A stretch of DNA of 64,000 nucleotides from Typhlomys cinereus (GCA_023101885.1 JALPQD010000004.1:11119688-11183687); one strand, 5' to 3'. Shown: positions 33,963 through 46,658, counted from the stretch's first letter. A program made the numbers and translations. The notes: generated from the sequence alone by a model not told the origin.

Positions 33963-34525
33963 AAGAAACTGCTTTAGAAACTGAAAACACCAAACCATAA
34001 TTCAGGACACCAAAGACCTTACATTAATCGCTGGAACCAGACCAACCAAATCTCTCCCCATCCTAAAGCTCAGAGAACCTTGCAGAAGAGGGGGCAGCAA
34101 GATTGTAAGAACCTAAAGATGGCTCTTACTCCATATGCAAGATACTCCATACAAGTTAGGGCTGCAGCAACCAAAATTGGATTTTGTCTGACCTGCACAA
34201 TGGCTGACATGTCGACAACCCCCCAAAGTCTAGCATGGATCACAGGGGAAAAGGCTCTAGGCAGTAAGATCGCTAGAGGCAAGGGATTAACGATCATAAT
34301 AGAGTTCTCATACTAAAGGGGAGCCGGGCTATACCACTGAGTCCTGAACACTCACTAGGGTGGAGGACTCAAAGGAAGGTTTGGCATTCACATAAAAGGA
34401 TGCTCCAGAGGATGGGAGGGAGGAAATGGGAGGCACTGGGAGAAGACGAAGGAGGGAGAGGACCTACAGAGCTTCTATGATTAGGGAAAAAAATAAAATG
34501 TGGGAGAAAAAAAAGAAACTGCTTT
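33963..34525 (+). mobile_element. 5'-truncated LINE-1 (3' UTR) with TSD
   Basis: An insertion at 33976-34512 contains only 3' UTR sequence: 'aaactgaaaacaccaaacca', 'gcagaagagggggcagcaag', a purine-rich tract and 'aaaataaaatgtgggag' before an A tail. Flanking repeats 'aagaaactgcttt' lie at 33963-33975 and 34513-34525. It is the same 3' UTR subtype as 49893-50490 but differs from L1-B. Bases 34018-34156 recur unchanged at 36339. Confidence 0.92.
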
Positions 34526-34529
34526 CAGA

Positions 34530-35840
34530 GCTTAAAAATAAACAGATAGATAGATGATAGATAAAAAAGTACATAGATAAATATAAAACTCAAACAACAA
34601 AAACACCCTGTACTATGAAAACATTCAATACTTTTTAAAAGTTTTTAATTAGAGGATTCAAAGCACCTTCATTCTATCCTTCATCCTTTTCAATAAAAAT
34701 GTAATTTTGTCTCATGTTGTTTCACTGTGCTGTCTCATGTGTTTCTAAGGGTTTCATGCGATATAGATTTTTTTGTGTGTGTGATCTGTCCATGTCATTT
34801 TATAATCGAAAAAACAGATGATGAGAATTATAGTACTATGAAAGTTACAAAATGTTACATAACTGATTTTAAGATGTGCTCATGTAAGTGTATGTGCATG
34901 TATGTATATTCACTACATATATATACATATATACATATATATGATATATACATCTATAAAGAGTTCAGATTTCAACATAGGCATATTGTTTCTTTGACAA
35001 TGAAGTGCAGGTAGCTACTCAACTCTACAATGCACTGTACATGTTTTCTGTTCAGAACTGATGTCCTAAGCTTTCATTTAAATGTAAAGTTTTTTTCTCA
35101 CAAACGATTGTTTTCAAAATGAAAAAAAAATTATTAGTAGGTTAAAATCTAAAATTTCATTTAACCAAGATACAAGCTGTTTTATAGTTCTAATATAATA
35201 TATACAAACTCCTAAAGGAAAAGTTAAAGGGAATCCTTTTAAAATTCTAAGTCCTAAAGAGGTTTATTAACAATTGCTATAAAACAAAAATCTTATGATT
35301 TAACAATGTGTCTATATTTATCTCAATTTGTTGTGTGTTGCCATATAATTACTTTGTATTCAACACTTAAGTTAGAAAATTGTATGTATGTATATATGTA
35401 CATTTTAAGATAAAGAGGTTTTTTTAACTTGACATATAAAGCATCTTTAGATTCACAGATAATATTAATATGGTTAAATAGTTTAAAATAGTTTTCAGGA
35501 TAATTATCAGTTTCTGTAATGCAATATAATTTCCTACATACTTATTTGCTAATTAAAACATATTTAATTAGAAAAACAAAAAGTAAACTGTTTCTAGCAG
35601 ATGGTCATATTGCTTATTCCATGATATAAAAATGCTTATAATAGGAACAAAATTTCATCAATTAAACGAACTAATACAGTCCTCTGCTTAAAATCTTTCA
35701 ATAGGTATCTCCAATATAATTTTAGTAGAGCTCCTCATTCAATTTTATTTATCAAGATACCAATTCTCTACACCAAACAAAACACAAGGTCAGTATATAA
35801 AGATTTTTTTCAATATTTTATAAAGTTTTAAACTTTCTTT
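34530..35840. other. AT-rich sequence with TA-rich runs
   Basis: A small imperfect GATA run (34545-34566) and a TATA/CATA stretch (34915-34950) are the only structure seen. No coding frame with support. Confidence 0.4.
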
Positions 35841-35844
35841 TTAT

Positions 35845-36000
35845 TTTTTCAGTTTCTTTTTTTATTTTTTATTTTTTTAGTTTTACAAGCATATTGAGTA
35901 CTTACTCCTGCTTCCCTCTGTCCCCCCTCCCTCCCATTTCCCTCCTTTTCTTTCATCAACCTATTCCACTCCCTCCCTCCCACTCTCCTGTCAGGCTGCT
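35845..36000 (-). mobile_element. LINE-1 3'-end fragment, antisense
   Basis: T-rich start, then 'agttttacaagcatattgag' and a C/T-rich block. Same sequence type as 55240-55340, and similar to the inverted ends of truncated L1s. 5'-truncated. Confidence 0.5.
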
Positions 36001-36009
36001 TATTTTATA

Positions 36010-36338
36010 AGATATTTATCTTAAAACTTACAAAAATGTTGTTGATCAGTAGCTTCTATATAGGTACTTTTAATTTGTTATATGTATTTATTATATTACA
36101 TATATGTTATAGACATATACATTAGAGGACTGTGATCATGACAGCAATAATGACATGATTTTTTTGGTGTGGATGAGTTCCCTTTGTGAGAGACTAATGA
36201 TGAAAAGAATAGCAAAATTTTCTTCTCTGTGATTCAACAATGATAGTACATGAATAGTATATATAAAACCACCTAAAGAATCACTAGCAGAAAGTCTAAA
36301 ATATCAGTTCTTCATGCAAATTAATAGGAATGGGAGGT
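36010..36338. other. AT-rich sequence, nothing recognised
   Basis: No recognised repeat or exon up to the L1-derived segment at 36339. Confidence 0.35.
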
Positions 36339-36477
36339 CTTACATTAATCGCTGGAACCAGACCAACCAAATCTCTCCCCATCCTAAAGCTCAGAGAACC
36401 TTGCAGAAGAGGGGGCAGCAAGATTGTAAGAACCTAAAGATGGCTCTTACTCCATATGCAAGATACTCCATACAAGT
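36339..36477 (+). repeat. 139-bp tail-less copy of an L1 3' UTR segment
   Basis: Base-for-base identical to 34018-34156 by direct reading. It includes a stretch ('gatggctcttactccatatg') that differs from the related L1 at 49893-50490. It begins and ends inside the 3' UTR, with no poly(A) tail, no L1 3' end and no evident target duplication. So it is not a standard retrotransposed copy. Confidence 0.9.
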
Positions 36478-37525
36478 AAAACAGCATTCTCAACCAAATT
36501 TTCCTGTATGTACATGTCCTTGTTTGGACATTAGTGCATTTGATGATTGAAGTTAGAAAAATTTAGTTTAACTAATTTTTTCTACCCAAAATTTAATCTT
36601 TAATATAATCCTTGAAAATTGGAGCCCAACATCCATGCTTATGGGTTAAAATAAGACTTAAAAATTAAAATAGAATTGAAGACTCCCTTGATAATGAATC
36701 TTGGATAATGAATGCTTGTAATTCTGGCCTTTTGGGACATCTATTTCTCCAAGAAGGTTTTCTTGTCTAGCCTACTAAACATAAAATTGGAGTCTTGGTT
36801 TCCTTTTTAAATAGCACCATAAACACAGGAAAATTTCAAATGATTAACTTCCAGGAATTTAAATGGATTTTTAATGACTCTATCCAAAATATTATGTGCA
36901 ATACTATCAGACCATATGTTTTTAGTATCTCCGTAGCTCAGGACTTCATCCATCCTTATACCATTCTTTCACTACTTCAGTTAATGTCATTTATCCTACT
37001 CAAGACATTTGGATATGCCCTTGTTTCACTCATCATAATGTTGCTACTTATGTTTTTGTCCTTAAACTGCATAGTCAGTCCTGGTTCTAAGCCAGTCTTA
37101 TGAGAAACTGGGAATAAGGTTCTGCACTCAAACAGACCACTGATGCTCTTGAACACTGTCAGCCTAAAAGATTTTTTTTGGAATTTTAGTACTTTCCAAA
37201 ATAGGCACCATTACCATGACTGCTAATACTCTTACTGCAGTGGTCAGATTAACTAAATCTGTCCAAACAACATTATTTGGTCAGTAGCTACACTGAAAGT
37301 GTGACTTTCGAATTTCTAGAAGAATATTTATACTACATCTAGGGTGGAAGTTTAATAACAATTTCATGATACATGTCATACTCCATTAAGTCATAGTATT
37401 ATCTCTCTCAGAAATAAATTATATTCTCTAATGACTCAATTAAAACAAGAAATACAAAATGAAGCATTAGGTAATCTCAGTAAATGTGCTCACTGGATCA
37501 AACCCATTAATTGGCTTCATACTTA
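36478..37525. other. AT-rich sequence with one unexplained open frame
   Basis: The open frame at 36795-37103 (102 aa) is hydrophobic-rich near its C-terminus but has no recognisable family, start context or splice signals that I would trust. Probably non-coding. Confidence 0.3.

Positions 37526-37526
<1 letters not shown>

Positions 37527-37562
<36 letters not shown>
37527..37562. repeat. (ATT)n microsatellite
   Basis: About 12 uninterrupted ATT units. Confidence 0.95.
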
Positions 37563-37853
37563 TTATGACTTTCTTACTGTCCTGAAGCTTCTTTGGTGAA
37601 TTCTCTAGTCAACTCATTCAGGTAAACCCATTATAGTGATGATTTAGCAGATTCAGTTGCAGCATCTTCCTGAGCCTGCTTCATAGTCTTGGGAAACTTG
37701 TGGCCTCCTCCACCTCTTTAGGGGCAAATGAACTTAGGCATCTGAGAAATCCTTTTTTCTCACATTAAGGAAATGAAATAGGAGTAATTAGACAAACATA
37801 ATGAAACATGTTTCTATTGTATTCTCCAAGTCATTGAGTAAATTCCCTAAATC
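37563..37853. other. Spacer without recognised features
   Basis: Just under 300 bp between the ATT run and a SINE. Nothing recognised. Confidence 0.3.
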
Positions 37854-37862
37854 ATATACTTT

Positions 37863-38286
37863 TTTTATTATTTTTTATTCAATTGTGCGTGTGTGCGTGT
37901 GTGTGTATGTGTGTGTGTGTGTATGTGTGTGTGTGTGTGTGTAGAACCACGGACGAATTCGGGAACCACCACGGACCGCCTCCACCTCCTCCTTGTTTAC
38001 TCTGTCCTGGGATTCACAAGCTCCGCCCTACCAGGACCAGAAACTCAGCCCCCCAGACCACCTCCCCCCTCCCCCCTCCCCCCTCCCCCTCCCCCTCCCC
38101 CCTCCCCCTCCCCCCTCCCCCTCCCCCCAGACCCCCTCCCTCCTCCTCCTCCCCCCTCCACTTCCCCCCTCCCCCCCTCCTTTACCCCGCTTCTGCCCGG
38201 CATCTATAGGTGAGGTCTAGGATCTGAACTCAGGACCTTCTGCCTGTAAGGCAGAGGCTTAACCACTGAGCCACCTCTCCAGCCCC
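37863..38286 (-). mobile_element. Young SINE, antisense, with internal C/T expansion
   Basis: On the minus strand it starts 'ggggctggagaggtggctca', has a B box 'gagttcagatcc', and ends in CA/CATA repeats and 'gaataaaaaataataaaaa'. Flanks 'atatac' plus a T run on both sides suggest a target duplication. At 38047-38190 the short 'gccgcc'-like block of other copies is replaced by about 140 bp of CCCCCT-type repeat. Pro/Ser-rich open frames through it are artefacts. Confidence 0.9.
38047..38190. repeat. Polypyrimidine (CCCCCT)n minisatellite within SINE
   Basis: Almost pure C/T tract on the plus strand; the minus strand is runs of 4-6 G separated by A, a composition prone to G-quadruplex. Other copies of this SINE lack it. 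Confidence 0.9.
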
Positions 38287-38289
38287 AAT

Positions 38290-39635
38290 ATACATTTTTA
38301 TAGAAAATAAAATGACAACTTTTACTCGCGTAAGGGCAAATACATACAATTGAATATATATTTTAATTTCTGTTGAGTCCTTTTCTCATATTTTACTTCT
38401 TATAAAATATTTTTCTGCTTTCATTTATTTTGCAAAATATTAATACAAATGTACATGTTCAAACTAATGATGACTAATAGCTGAATATAACATTTACTTC
38501 TCTTCATCGCCAAATGTCCATGACTGCTATCATTTTAATTTATAAATAGGCCATTTGATGAATATCTAAACTGCCATTTACACTTGGCATCGTCATGTAA
38601 CTTATGTAGAAGCAGAAATAAATATATTTGAGCATTTAACAAGATAGGTTACATTATGGAGGAAGGAAATACTCACCAGAAAAGTCATTAACATGTCCAT
38701 AACTCATTTAATATAATAAGTGGCTCAAATGAATTTAGGGTTGGAAATATTTGCACATTGTCTTGAAAAAAGTAAATGTTTTGACTGGCGTTTGCAAGAG
38801 AATTTGCACAAATATGTATTTCCATATTAGTTCTCATTCTCAAATGAATCCTCATCTTAGCTCCAAGCTAAGCCTGAAAATTTTGTTCAAGAGAGTTACA
38901 GAAGAGAATCTTTGAGGAAACCCCTATTCTATGTAATCACACATAGTAGGGTACAGAGGTCTGCAACAGATAACATACCTAAGTATGCTTGATGCACTGC
39001 ATCAGGATGGAATTAGGAGGTCTTTAAAGAATACATTCGAAGAAATTGGGGAAAATAACAGGATAGCAGATTTAAATTCAGGAATCTAGTCCCACATGGT
39101 AATATATGTCAGTTATCCTATCACTTGGAAATCTGAGGCATGAAAACTACCATGAGTTTTCAAAGCAAGATTAGGCAAACCGGGAATATAAACCAGATGC
39201 TGTGTGAGAGAAACAAAAATAAACAAACAAAATTCAGGAATTTGAATACCAAAATGAAAAAACACTTACTAACTTTACCAAACTTTGAACAGTTCATAGG
39301 GTAAAATCAAAGAAGCAAGGATTGGACTGCTGGGGTGAAATGAACTTGCTCTTTGTAAAATGATTGGACTTGGGTGGGGTTCTTTGTAGCCAACATCTCT
39401 CTCAATGCTCATAAATTAAAGATATTCATGCAGATAAAGGTATATCTTCACAAGGTCTTCCATTTGTGTGAACATATATATACACCTGCAACCTCCCCTT
39501 TAAAAGAAAAAGACTTTTTGCCTCATTAATAAAATGGATCAAGTGTAAGAAAAAATAAACAAAAATTAATTAATAGTATAGTCTAACTAAAGTACTTGAG
39601 AGCTATGGAATACTCTGCAAAGATCAAGTATATGA
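38290..39635. other. AT-rich sequence, nothing recognised
   Basis: About 1.3 kb with no clear repeat or coding frame. The right edge runs into the ancient sense L1. Confidence 0.4.
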
Positions 39636-39639
39636 ATTA

Positions 39640-40227
39640 TGGGCATAGAAGAATGAAAAGATTTTCAAGACCAATATATTTGAAAAAACTTTTAATCAGA
39701 TAATAGAAAATTTCCAAAATCTAGGGAAAGAGAAGCACAAGCTCATACAAGAAGCATTCAGAACATCAAGCAGATAGGACAAGAAAAAAAATCTTACCAC
39801 ATAATATTATAGTTAAAACACTAAATACACTGAGAAAAAAAGAAAATATGGTAAAAACTCTAAAAAATTAACACCAAGTTGTATATAAGACAGAATAACA
39901 TCAGAATAACAGCAGATTTTTCATGAGAAACTTAAAAATCCACAAGGGTTTCAAAAAATGTACTTTAACCTCTGAGAGACAATAGTCAGCCCAGATTACA
40001 ATACCCAGCAGTGTTTTCTGTCATAATTAATGGAGAAAGAAAAAGATTTCATGTAAAAAGCAGACTGAAGGAATTCAGGACCAGTAAAACAATTCCACAG
40101 ATACTTTAAGGAATGTTCAGACTGAAAAGAAAGGTAAGCACTTCCTTCAGAATGAAGAAAGAAAGAAAAAGAAAGAGAGAGAGAGAGAGGGAGGGAGGAA
40201 AGAAGGAAGGAAGGAAGGAAGAAAGAA

Positions 40228-40307
<80 letters not shown>

Positions 40308-40780
40308 CCGAAGGGAGGAAAGAGAAAGAAAGACAGAAGGGAGGGAAGGAGGGAGGGAGAGAAAGGAGGGAGGGAGAGAAAGGAGGGAGAGAGGGATACA
40401 GGGAGGGAGGGAGGGAAAGGAAAGATTAGAACATAGTTGAAAAATCAACAAAATGACAGTAATTGATATGTGCCTCCCAATAATCATTCTGATTATAAAT
40501 CATCTCAATTTCCCCAAACAAAAGAAATAGACTAGCAGATTGGATTTTTAAAAAAGAATCTATTTGTTGCCTTTGAGAAATGTATCTCATCATCCAGAAC
40601 AGATGCTACCCATGGGTGAAAGGATGAGAAAGATATTACATCAAATGAAACTAGGAAGCAAATAAGTATCACTTGTCCTACCATCTGGCATATAGATTTC
40701 AATCCAAAATTAGCCAAAGAAGTTAAAGAATGTCTCAGGATATCAAACAAAGGAATACTCCATCAAAAGGATATCACTAT
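39640..40780 (+). mobile_element. Ancient LINE-1, part 1 (ORF1 to start of ORF2)
   Basis: Sense L1 remains: ORF1 C-terminal half ('agaagcattcagaacatcaa', 'agaataacagcagattttt', 'cagcccagattacaataccc'), then a spacer expanded into a purine tract (40139-40425), then the ORF2 endonuclease start ('gactagcagattggattttt', 'ttgttgcctttgagaaatg', 'ggatgagaaagatatta'). It is cut at 40781 by L1-B and resumes beyond 47783. All frames are degenerate. Confidence 0.8.
40139..40425. repeat. Polypurine (GAAA)n/(GGGA)n tract
   Basis: Nearly 290 bp of A/G on the plus strand, with a core of about 23 GAAA units at 40218-40306 and GGGA/GGAA blocks to the right. The Lys/Glu-rich and Ser/Leu/Phe-rich frames across it are artefacts. 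Confidence 0.97.
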
Positions 40781-41799
40781 TTTTTTTACTTTTTTAACAT
40801 TTTTTATTATTATTTCCGCTCATACAAACTTAATAGGTAGACCAGTTCCCTCCCCCCTCCTCCTCCCCCCGAACCCCCTGCTCCCCATCTCCCAGTGCCT
40901 CCCCCTCAATTCCCAGAGAGTCCTTTATTGTGTATGCCTAACTCTCCTCTTGGTCCTCTTTCCGATGACGTAAAAGGACCCAGTGGCATTTCCCTGAACC
41001 CTTTCTCGTGTTCCCCTTAAGCATAGGAACACTACTGTGGCCATCAATCCCTTGCCGCCAAGGATCTTGGTGCCTTTAGCCGATGTTAGACTTTGTGAGG
41101 TCAATAGTGTGACGGACATGGCACAGGGCATACAAAGTCCTATTATGATTGCTTCAGCCCTATCTAGTGTGGAGACTCTTCAACTCATTGCTCCCCGCAT
41201 CCTTTTGCTCTTACAATCTTACTGCCCCCTCTTCCACAAATGTCCCTGAGCTTCAGGATGGGGGGAGATTAGGCTGGCTTAGTTCTATGTGGATGATACA
41301 GAGTCTCTGAAGTTCTGGATTGTGGTTTGTTGATTGTCTTTTGCAGTTTTGCTGCTCCTGCAATGCCCTTCACTCCATCCTGATGGGCACTGTATGTCAC
41401 CCCCTGGTCAGAGACAAAAAGCTGTTAAACTGGAGTCTTGTTATAATAGCACATTCAAGGGTAGATGTAATAAAAGCAGGAAACCTCGGTGAGGGAGGGG
41501 TCAGTCACCCATTTGCAAAATGATCACCTTTCATCTGCCAGACTATATGCCCTCCCCTTCTTGTGAGATCATACCCCCTCAGTTGTACATGATCAGGAAC
41601 GAACGTCTGTGAACTTAACCAGGTGTCACATTACTTACTTGCATTCCTTGGAGGTCGATTTTCTCTGCTGTAACATGGTCCCCTCTCTCCTTGTGTCTGG
41701 TGTGGCCCTCCAACCCCAACCCTCCTGTTCACAATCCTTACAATTACCGTATTACATAGGTTTACCCTTGAGTGTCTCAATGTGGGCTGGGTGAGTTTG

Positions 41800-44700
41800 G
41801 TACTAGGAGCCACCTATTAGGGAGTACATACGGCGCTTAACTTTCTGGGATTGGGATACTTCACTTAATATAATTGTTTCTAATGACATCCATTTCCCAG
41901 AAAATTCCAGTAATCATCATTTTTGATGGCTGAGTAGTACTCCATTGTATAGATGTACCACCTTTTCCTTATCCACTTGTCAACTGTTGGACATTTGGGT
42001 TGATTCCATGACTTTGCTATTGTAAACACTGCTGCTATGAACATAGTCGTGCTGGTGCTATCGAGGCGAACCTCTGCTGCATGGGGGGTTATTCCCAAAA
42101 GTGGAATAGCAGGGTCATATGGCATTTCAATCTTTAATTTCCTTAAGAATCTCCAGACGGCTCGCCAGAATGGCTGTATGAGCCTGCATTCCCACCAGCA
42201 ATATAGCAGAGTTCCCCGCTCTCCACATCCTCTCCAGCACTTGTTGGGGTTGTTTGTATTGTGGATTTTTGCCATCCTGTCCGGGGTGAGATGATATTTC
42301 AGGGAGGTTTTGATTTGCATTTCCCTGATGGCTAAAGAAGTGGAGCATTTTTTAAGATATTTGTTAGACATTTTAATTTCATCTCTGGAAAATTTTCTTT
42401 TAAGTTCCAGGGCCCATTTTTTAATTGGGCCATTGGTTTCCTTGGTGTTTAATTTTCTAAGTTCTTTGTGCACTCTGGACAGTAGAGCTCTATCAGATAT
42501 GTGGTTAGTGAGGATTTTCTCCCATTCTGTGGATTGCTTTTGAGCTCATGTGACAATCTCTTTATCTGACCAGAAGCTCTTTAATTTCACAAGATCCCAA
42601 CTGTTGAGAGTTGGTAGCAGTGACTGTGCCATTGGATGTCTATTTAGGAAATGTTGGCAAAGCCCAATCAGCTCAAGGGAGTTCCCTTTCTGTTCAGTTA
42701 TCATTTTTATAGTCTCTGGCCTGATATCAAGGTCCTTGATCCATTTGGAATTAAGTCTTGTACATGGTGACAAGTACGGGTCTAGCTTTAATCTTCTGCA
42801 TGTGGAGATCCAGTTTTGCCAGCACCATTTGTTGAAGATGCTGTTCTTTTTCCATTGGATTCTTTGGGCCCCTTTGTCGAAGATCAAATGGCTGTATTTT
42901 TGTGGGCTTATATCTGGGTCCTCAACCCTTATCCATTGATCTGTGTGTCTATTTTGGAGCCAGTGCCAGGCTGTTTTTATAACTATGAATTTGTAGTATA
43001 GACTAAGGTTTGGTATGGTAATACCTCCAGCAGTGTTTTTGTTACTCAGGATTGTCTTTGCTATCCTGGGTCTTTTGTGCCTCCATATGAATTCTGAGAT
43101 TGTTTGTTCAACTTCTTTAAAGAATTGCTTTGGGATTTTAATTGGTATAGCATTGAATTTGTATATTGCCTTTGGTAGGATGGTCATTTTCTGACAATCC
43201 AGGAGCATGGGAGGTCTTTCCACCTTCTGATGTCTTCAGCAATTTCTTTCCATAGGGTTTTAAAGTTTTCATTGTAAAGGTCTTTTACCTCCTTGGTTAG
43301 GTTTATACCAAGGGATTTCATTTTTTTAGGGGCTATAGTAAATGGGATTGTTATCTCAGGCTTTTTCACTTCTTTCATTCTGGGCATATAGTAAGGCCAC
43401 TGATTTTTGCACATTTATTTTGTATCCTGCCACCCTGCTGAATTTCTCAGTTAGTTCCAGGAGCTTCCTGGTGGAGTTTTTGGGATCACTCAGGTATAAG
43501 ATCATGTCATCTGCAAATAGGGATAGCTTGACTTCTTCCTTGCCGATTTGAATCCCTCTTATGTCCCTTTCTTGTCTTATGGCTTCAGCTAAGACTTCAA
43601 GTACAATATTGAATAGAAGTGGTGAGAGTGGACAGCCTTGTCTAGTTTCTGATCGAAGTGGGAATGCTTCCAATTGTTCCCCATTGAGCATAATCCTTGC
43701 AGTGGGCTTGTTGTATACAGCTTTTATTATATTGATAAAGGTTCCTTCCATTCCTACTGTCTCTAGCGTTTTGATCATAAAAGGCTGTTGGATCTTGTCA
43801 AAGGCTTTTTCTGCGTCTATCAAGAGTATCATGTGGTCTTGGACTTTGGACTGGTTTACATGATGAATTACATTTATTGATTTGCGTATGTTGAACCAAC
43901 CTTGTGTGCCGGGGATGAAGCATACTTGGTCCCTGTGAATGATCTTTTTGATATTTTTTTGAATCCGATTTGCTAAGACTTTGTTGAGAATCTTTATGTC
44001 TATGTTCATCAGACAGATCGGCCTATAGTTTTCTTTTTTAAGTGAATCTTTATTAGGTTTTGGGATTAAGATGATATTAGCTTTATAGAAGGAATTTGGT
44101 AGTGTTCCTTCTTTTGCTATTTGATGGAACAGTTTAAGGAGTATTGGTGTTATTAGCTCCTTAAATGTCTAGTAGAATTCTGTGCTGAATCCATCTGGTC
44201 CAGGACATTTTTTGGTGGGAAGATTCGAGATTACTTCCTCAATTTCCTTATATGTTATAGGGCCATTTAAGTAATTCACAACTTCCTGATCCAATTTAGG
44301 TAAGATGTGTTTACTTAGAAATTCATCCATCTCTTTTGTGTTGTCAAACTTCACTGAGTATAAGTTTTTGAAATATGACGTTATAATTCTCTGGATTTCT
44401 TGGGTATCAGTAGTGATTACTCCATGGTCATTTCTAATTTTGTTAATTTGGGTTTTCTATCTCTTGCTTTTGGTTATTTTAGCTAGGAGTGTATCTATCT
44501 TATTGATTTTTTCCAAGAACCAGCTTTTTGACTGGTTGATTTTTTCTATCGTTTTCTTAGTCTCGATTTCAGATATTTCTCCCCTTATTTTGCTAATCTC
44601 CTCTTTTCTACTACTTTTGGGATCAGATTGCTCAAGTTTTTCTAAAGCCTTAAGCTGCATCGTTAAGTTATTTATTTCTGATGTTTCCATTTTTTTGATG

Positions 44701-45614
44701 TAGGCATTAAGAGCTATGAACTTACCTCTTAGGACAGCTTTCATTGTGTCCCAGAGATTTTGGTAAGTTGTATTTTCATTATCGTTCACTTTCAGGAAAT
44801 CTTGAATTTCCTTTTTAATTTCTTCCTGAATCCAGTTCTCATTCAGCATCATATTGTTAAGTTTCCAGGAGTTAGTGTATTTTCTCTTGTTTGTTGTGTT
44901 GTGGATGTCCAGCTTTAGGCCGTGGTGGTCTGATAGGGCACAGGTTAGAATTTCAACTTTTTTGTATATGTGTAGATTCGTTTTGTGGCCCAGTATGTGA
45001 TCTATTTTGGAAAAAGTTCCGTGTGCTGCTGAGAAAAATGTGCATTCTTTTGTGCGTGGGTGAAAAGTTCGATAGAGATCTGTAAGGTCCATTTCTTTCA
45101 GGGTTTGATTAACTTCCAAAGTGTCTCTGTTAAGCTTTTGACCTGTTGATCTATCCCATGTTGAGAGGGCGGTGTTGAAGTCCCCAAGAATTATCGTTTG
45201 GGGGTTGATTTCTTGCTTTAGGCGCTGTAGGGTTTTCTTAATGAATGTGGAGGGGCCCGTATTGGGTGCATAAATGTTTAGGATTATGAAGTCTTCCTGG
45301 TCAATTGTACCTGTGACTAAAATGTAGTATCCATCTGTGTCTTTTATGATTTTCTTTGGTTTGAAGTCCACTTTGTCTGAAAGCATAATTGCTACCCCTG
45401 CCTGTTTCCTGGTTCCATTAGCTTACAAGATTTGGGACCAGCCTTTCATTCTTAGGATGTGCCTATCTTTTGTAGTAAGATGAGTTTCCTGAAGGCAGCA
45501 GATTGTTGGATAGTGGTTTTTAATCCAAGTTTGTAATCTGTGTCTCTTAATCGGCGAGTTAATACCATTGACATTTAATGTTATAATGGAGAAATTATTT
45601 TTAATTCTGAACAT
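41800..45614 (-). pseudogene. L1-B ORF2, recently inactivated
   Basis: The frame starts 'MFRIKNNFSIITLNVNGINS' at 45614 and can be followed almost continuously. Endonuclease: '[11 protein letters not shown]' and the catalytic '[10 protein letters not shown]'. Reverse transcriptase: '[14 protein letters not shown]', '[17 protein letters not shown]' and the catalytic '[10 protein letters not shown]'. The C-terminus has '[15 protein letters not shown]'. Defects: in-frame stops at 45423, 44457, 44169 and 42546; a frameshift near 43385; a small deletion near 43190 that returns to the original frame; and a shift near 41920. At least one stop (42546) fits CpG decay. Confidence 0.92.
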
Positions 45615-45671
45615 TTTTTATGTTTAGTAGATTTTGTAAGCATGTTGTTTGATATTTATGTTTTGGTGGTA

Positions 45672-46658
45672 TTATACTTCCCTTCTGTCCTCCTGGATAC
45701 GCTTGTTCTTTTCTTCAAGCTTGAGTATCAGTTCTAGGATTTTTTGAAGGCCTGGTTTGGTAGACATGTATCCCTTCAAGTTGTCTTTGTGCTGGAAAAC
45801 TTTTCTTTCTCCCTCAATCATGACAGATAGTTTTGCCGGGTATATCAGTCTGGGTTGGCATTTTTGCTCATTTAATACTTGAAGTATGTCTCTCCAAGCT
45901 CTTCTTGCTTTTACTGTTTCCATTGAGTAGTCATTTGTTATTCTAATAGGTTTACCTTTAAAAGTGAGTTGCTTTTTTTCTCTTGAAGCTCTCGGCACCT
46001 TTTCTTTGTCTGGAATGTGGAGTGTTTTGACTATTATTTGCCGTGGCGATTTTCTATTTTGGTCGTATCTGTTTGGAGTGCGAAATGCCTCTTGTATTTG
46101 GATAGGCCTCTCATTCTTTAGTTGTGGGAAGTTTTCATTTATGATGAACTGAAATATTTCCTCAGGTGTGGCATTTTGGGATTCTTGTTCTGGTATTCCA
46201 TGAATGCGCATGTTAGGCTTCTTCAGGGTGTCCCATATCTCTTGAATGTTCCTCTCCAGTATCATTTTGGCTTTAACAATCTCTTCCATTGAGCTTGTTA
46301 ATTCTCCCTCTTTGTCTTCAAGATCTGAAATTCTATTTTCTGCCTCATTTGTTCTGCTGATAAAACTCTCTGTTGAGTTTTAGGTTGAAGATAACTTGTC
46401 TTTTAGTTCAATTTTAAACTCTGCCTGAGACTGTTTTAATTGCTCCATACCTATTTTTGTTTCTTGAACTATTTTTCTCAACTCCTCCAAGTGCCTGTTG
46501 TGTTCCTGTTCAAAGTGGTTGATACAGTTGTTTAACTCTTCTCGGATTTCCTCTTTCATAGTATTAATCATGGTAAGGATCATACTCTGAAAGTCGTTAT
46601 GTTGGGTCTGGCTTTCATGGCTATTTTCTGTGGATTTGTTCTGGTCGGAATCCCTCAT
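45672..46658 (-). pseudogene. L1-B ORF1, one nonsense codon
   Basis: Start at 46658 ('MRDSDQNKSTENSHES'), then a coiled coil with heptad-like 'LEELRKIVQETKIGMEQL', RRM ('ATPEEIFQFIINENFPQLK') and C-terminal domain ('ARRAWRDILQVLNEQKCQPR'), to a stop at 45672. The total of about 328 codons is near the usual L1 ORF1p length. A single in-frame stop at 46380 splits it; the parts before and after share one frame. ORF1p is normally a trimeric RNA-binding chaperone. Confidence 0.92.

Noticed and set aside
37883..38220. Three overlapping proline-rich frames of over 70 residues.
   Set aside because: They translate TG and CCCCCT simple repeats within a SINE.
39996..40487. A 163-residue Ser/Leu/Phe-rich antisense frame and a Lys/Glu-rich sense frame.
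   Set aside because: Both translate the polypurine tract.
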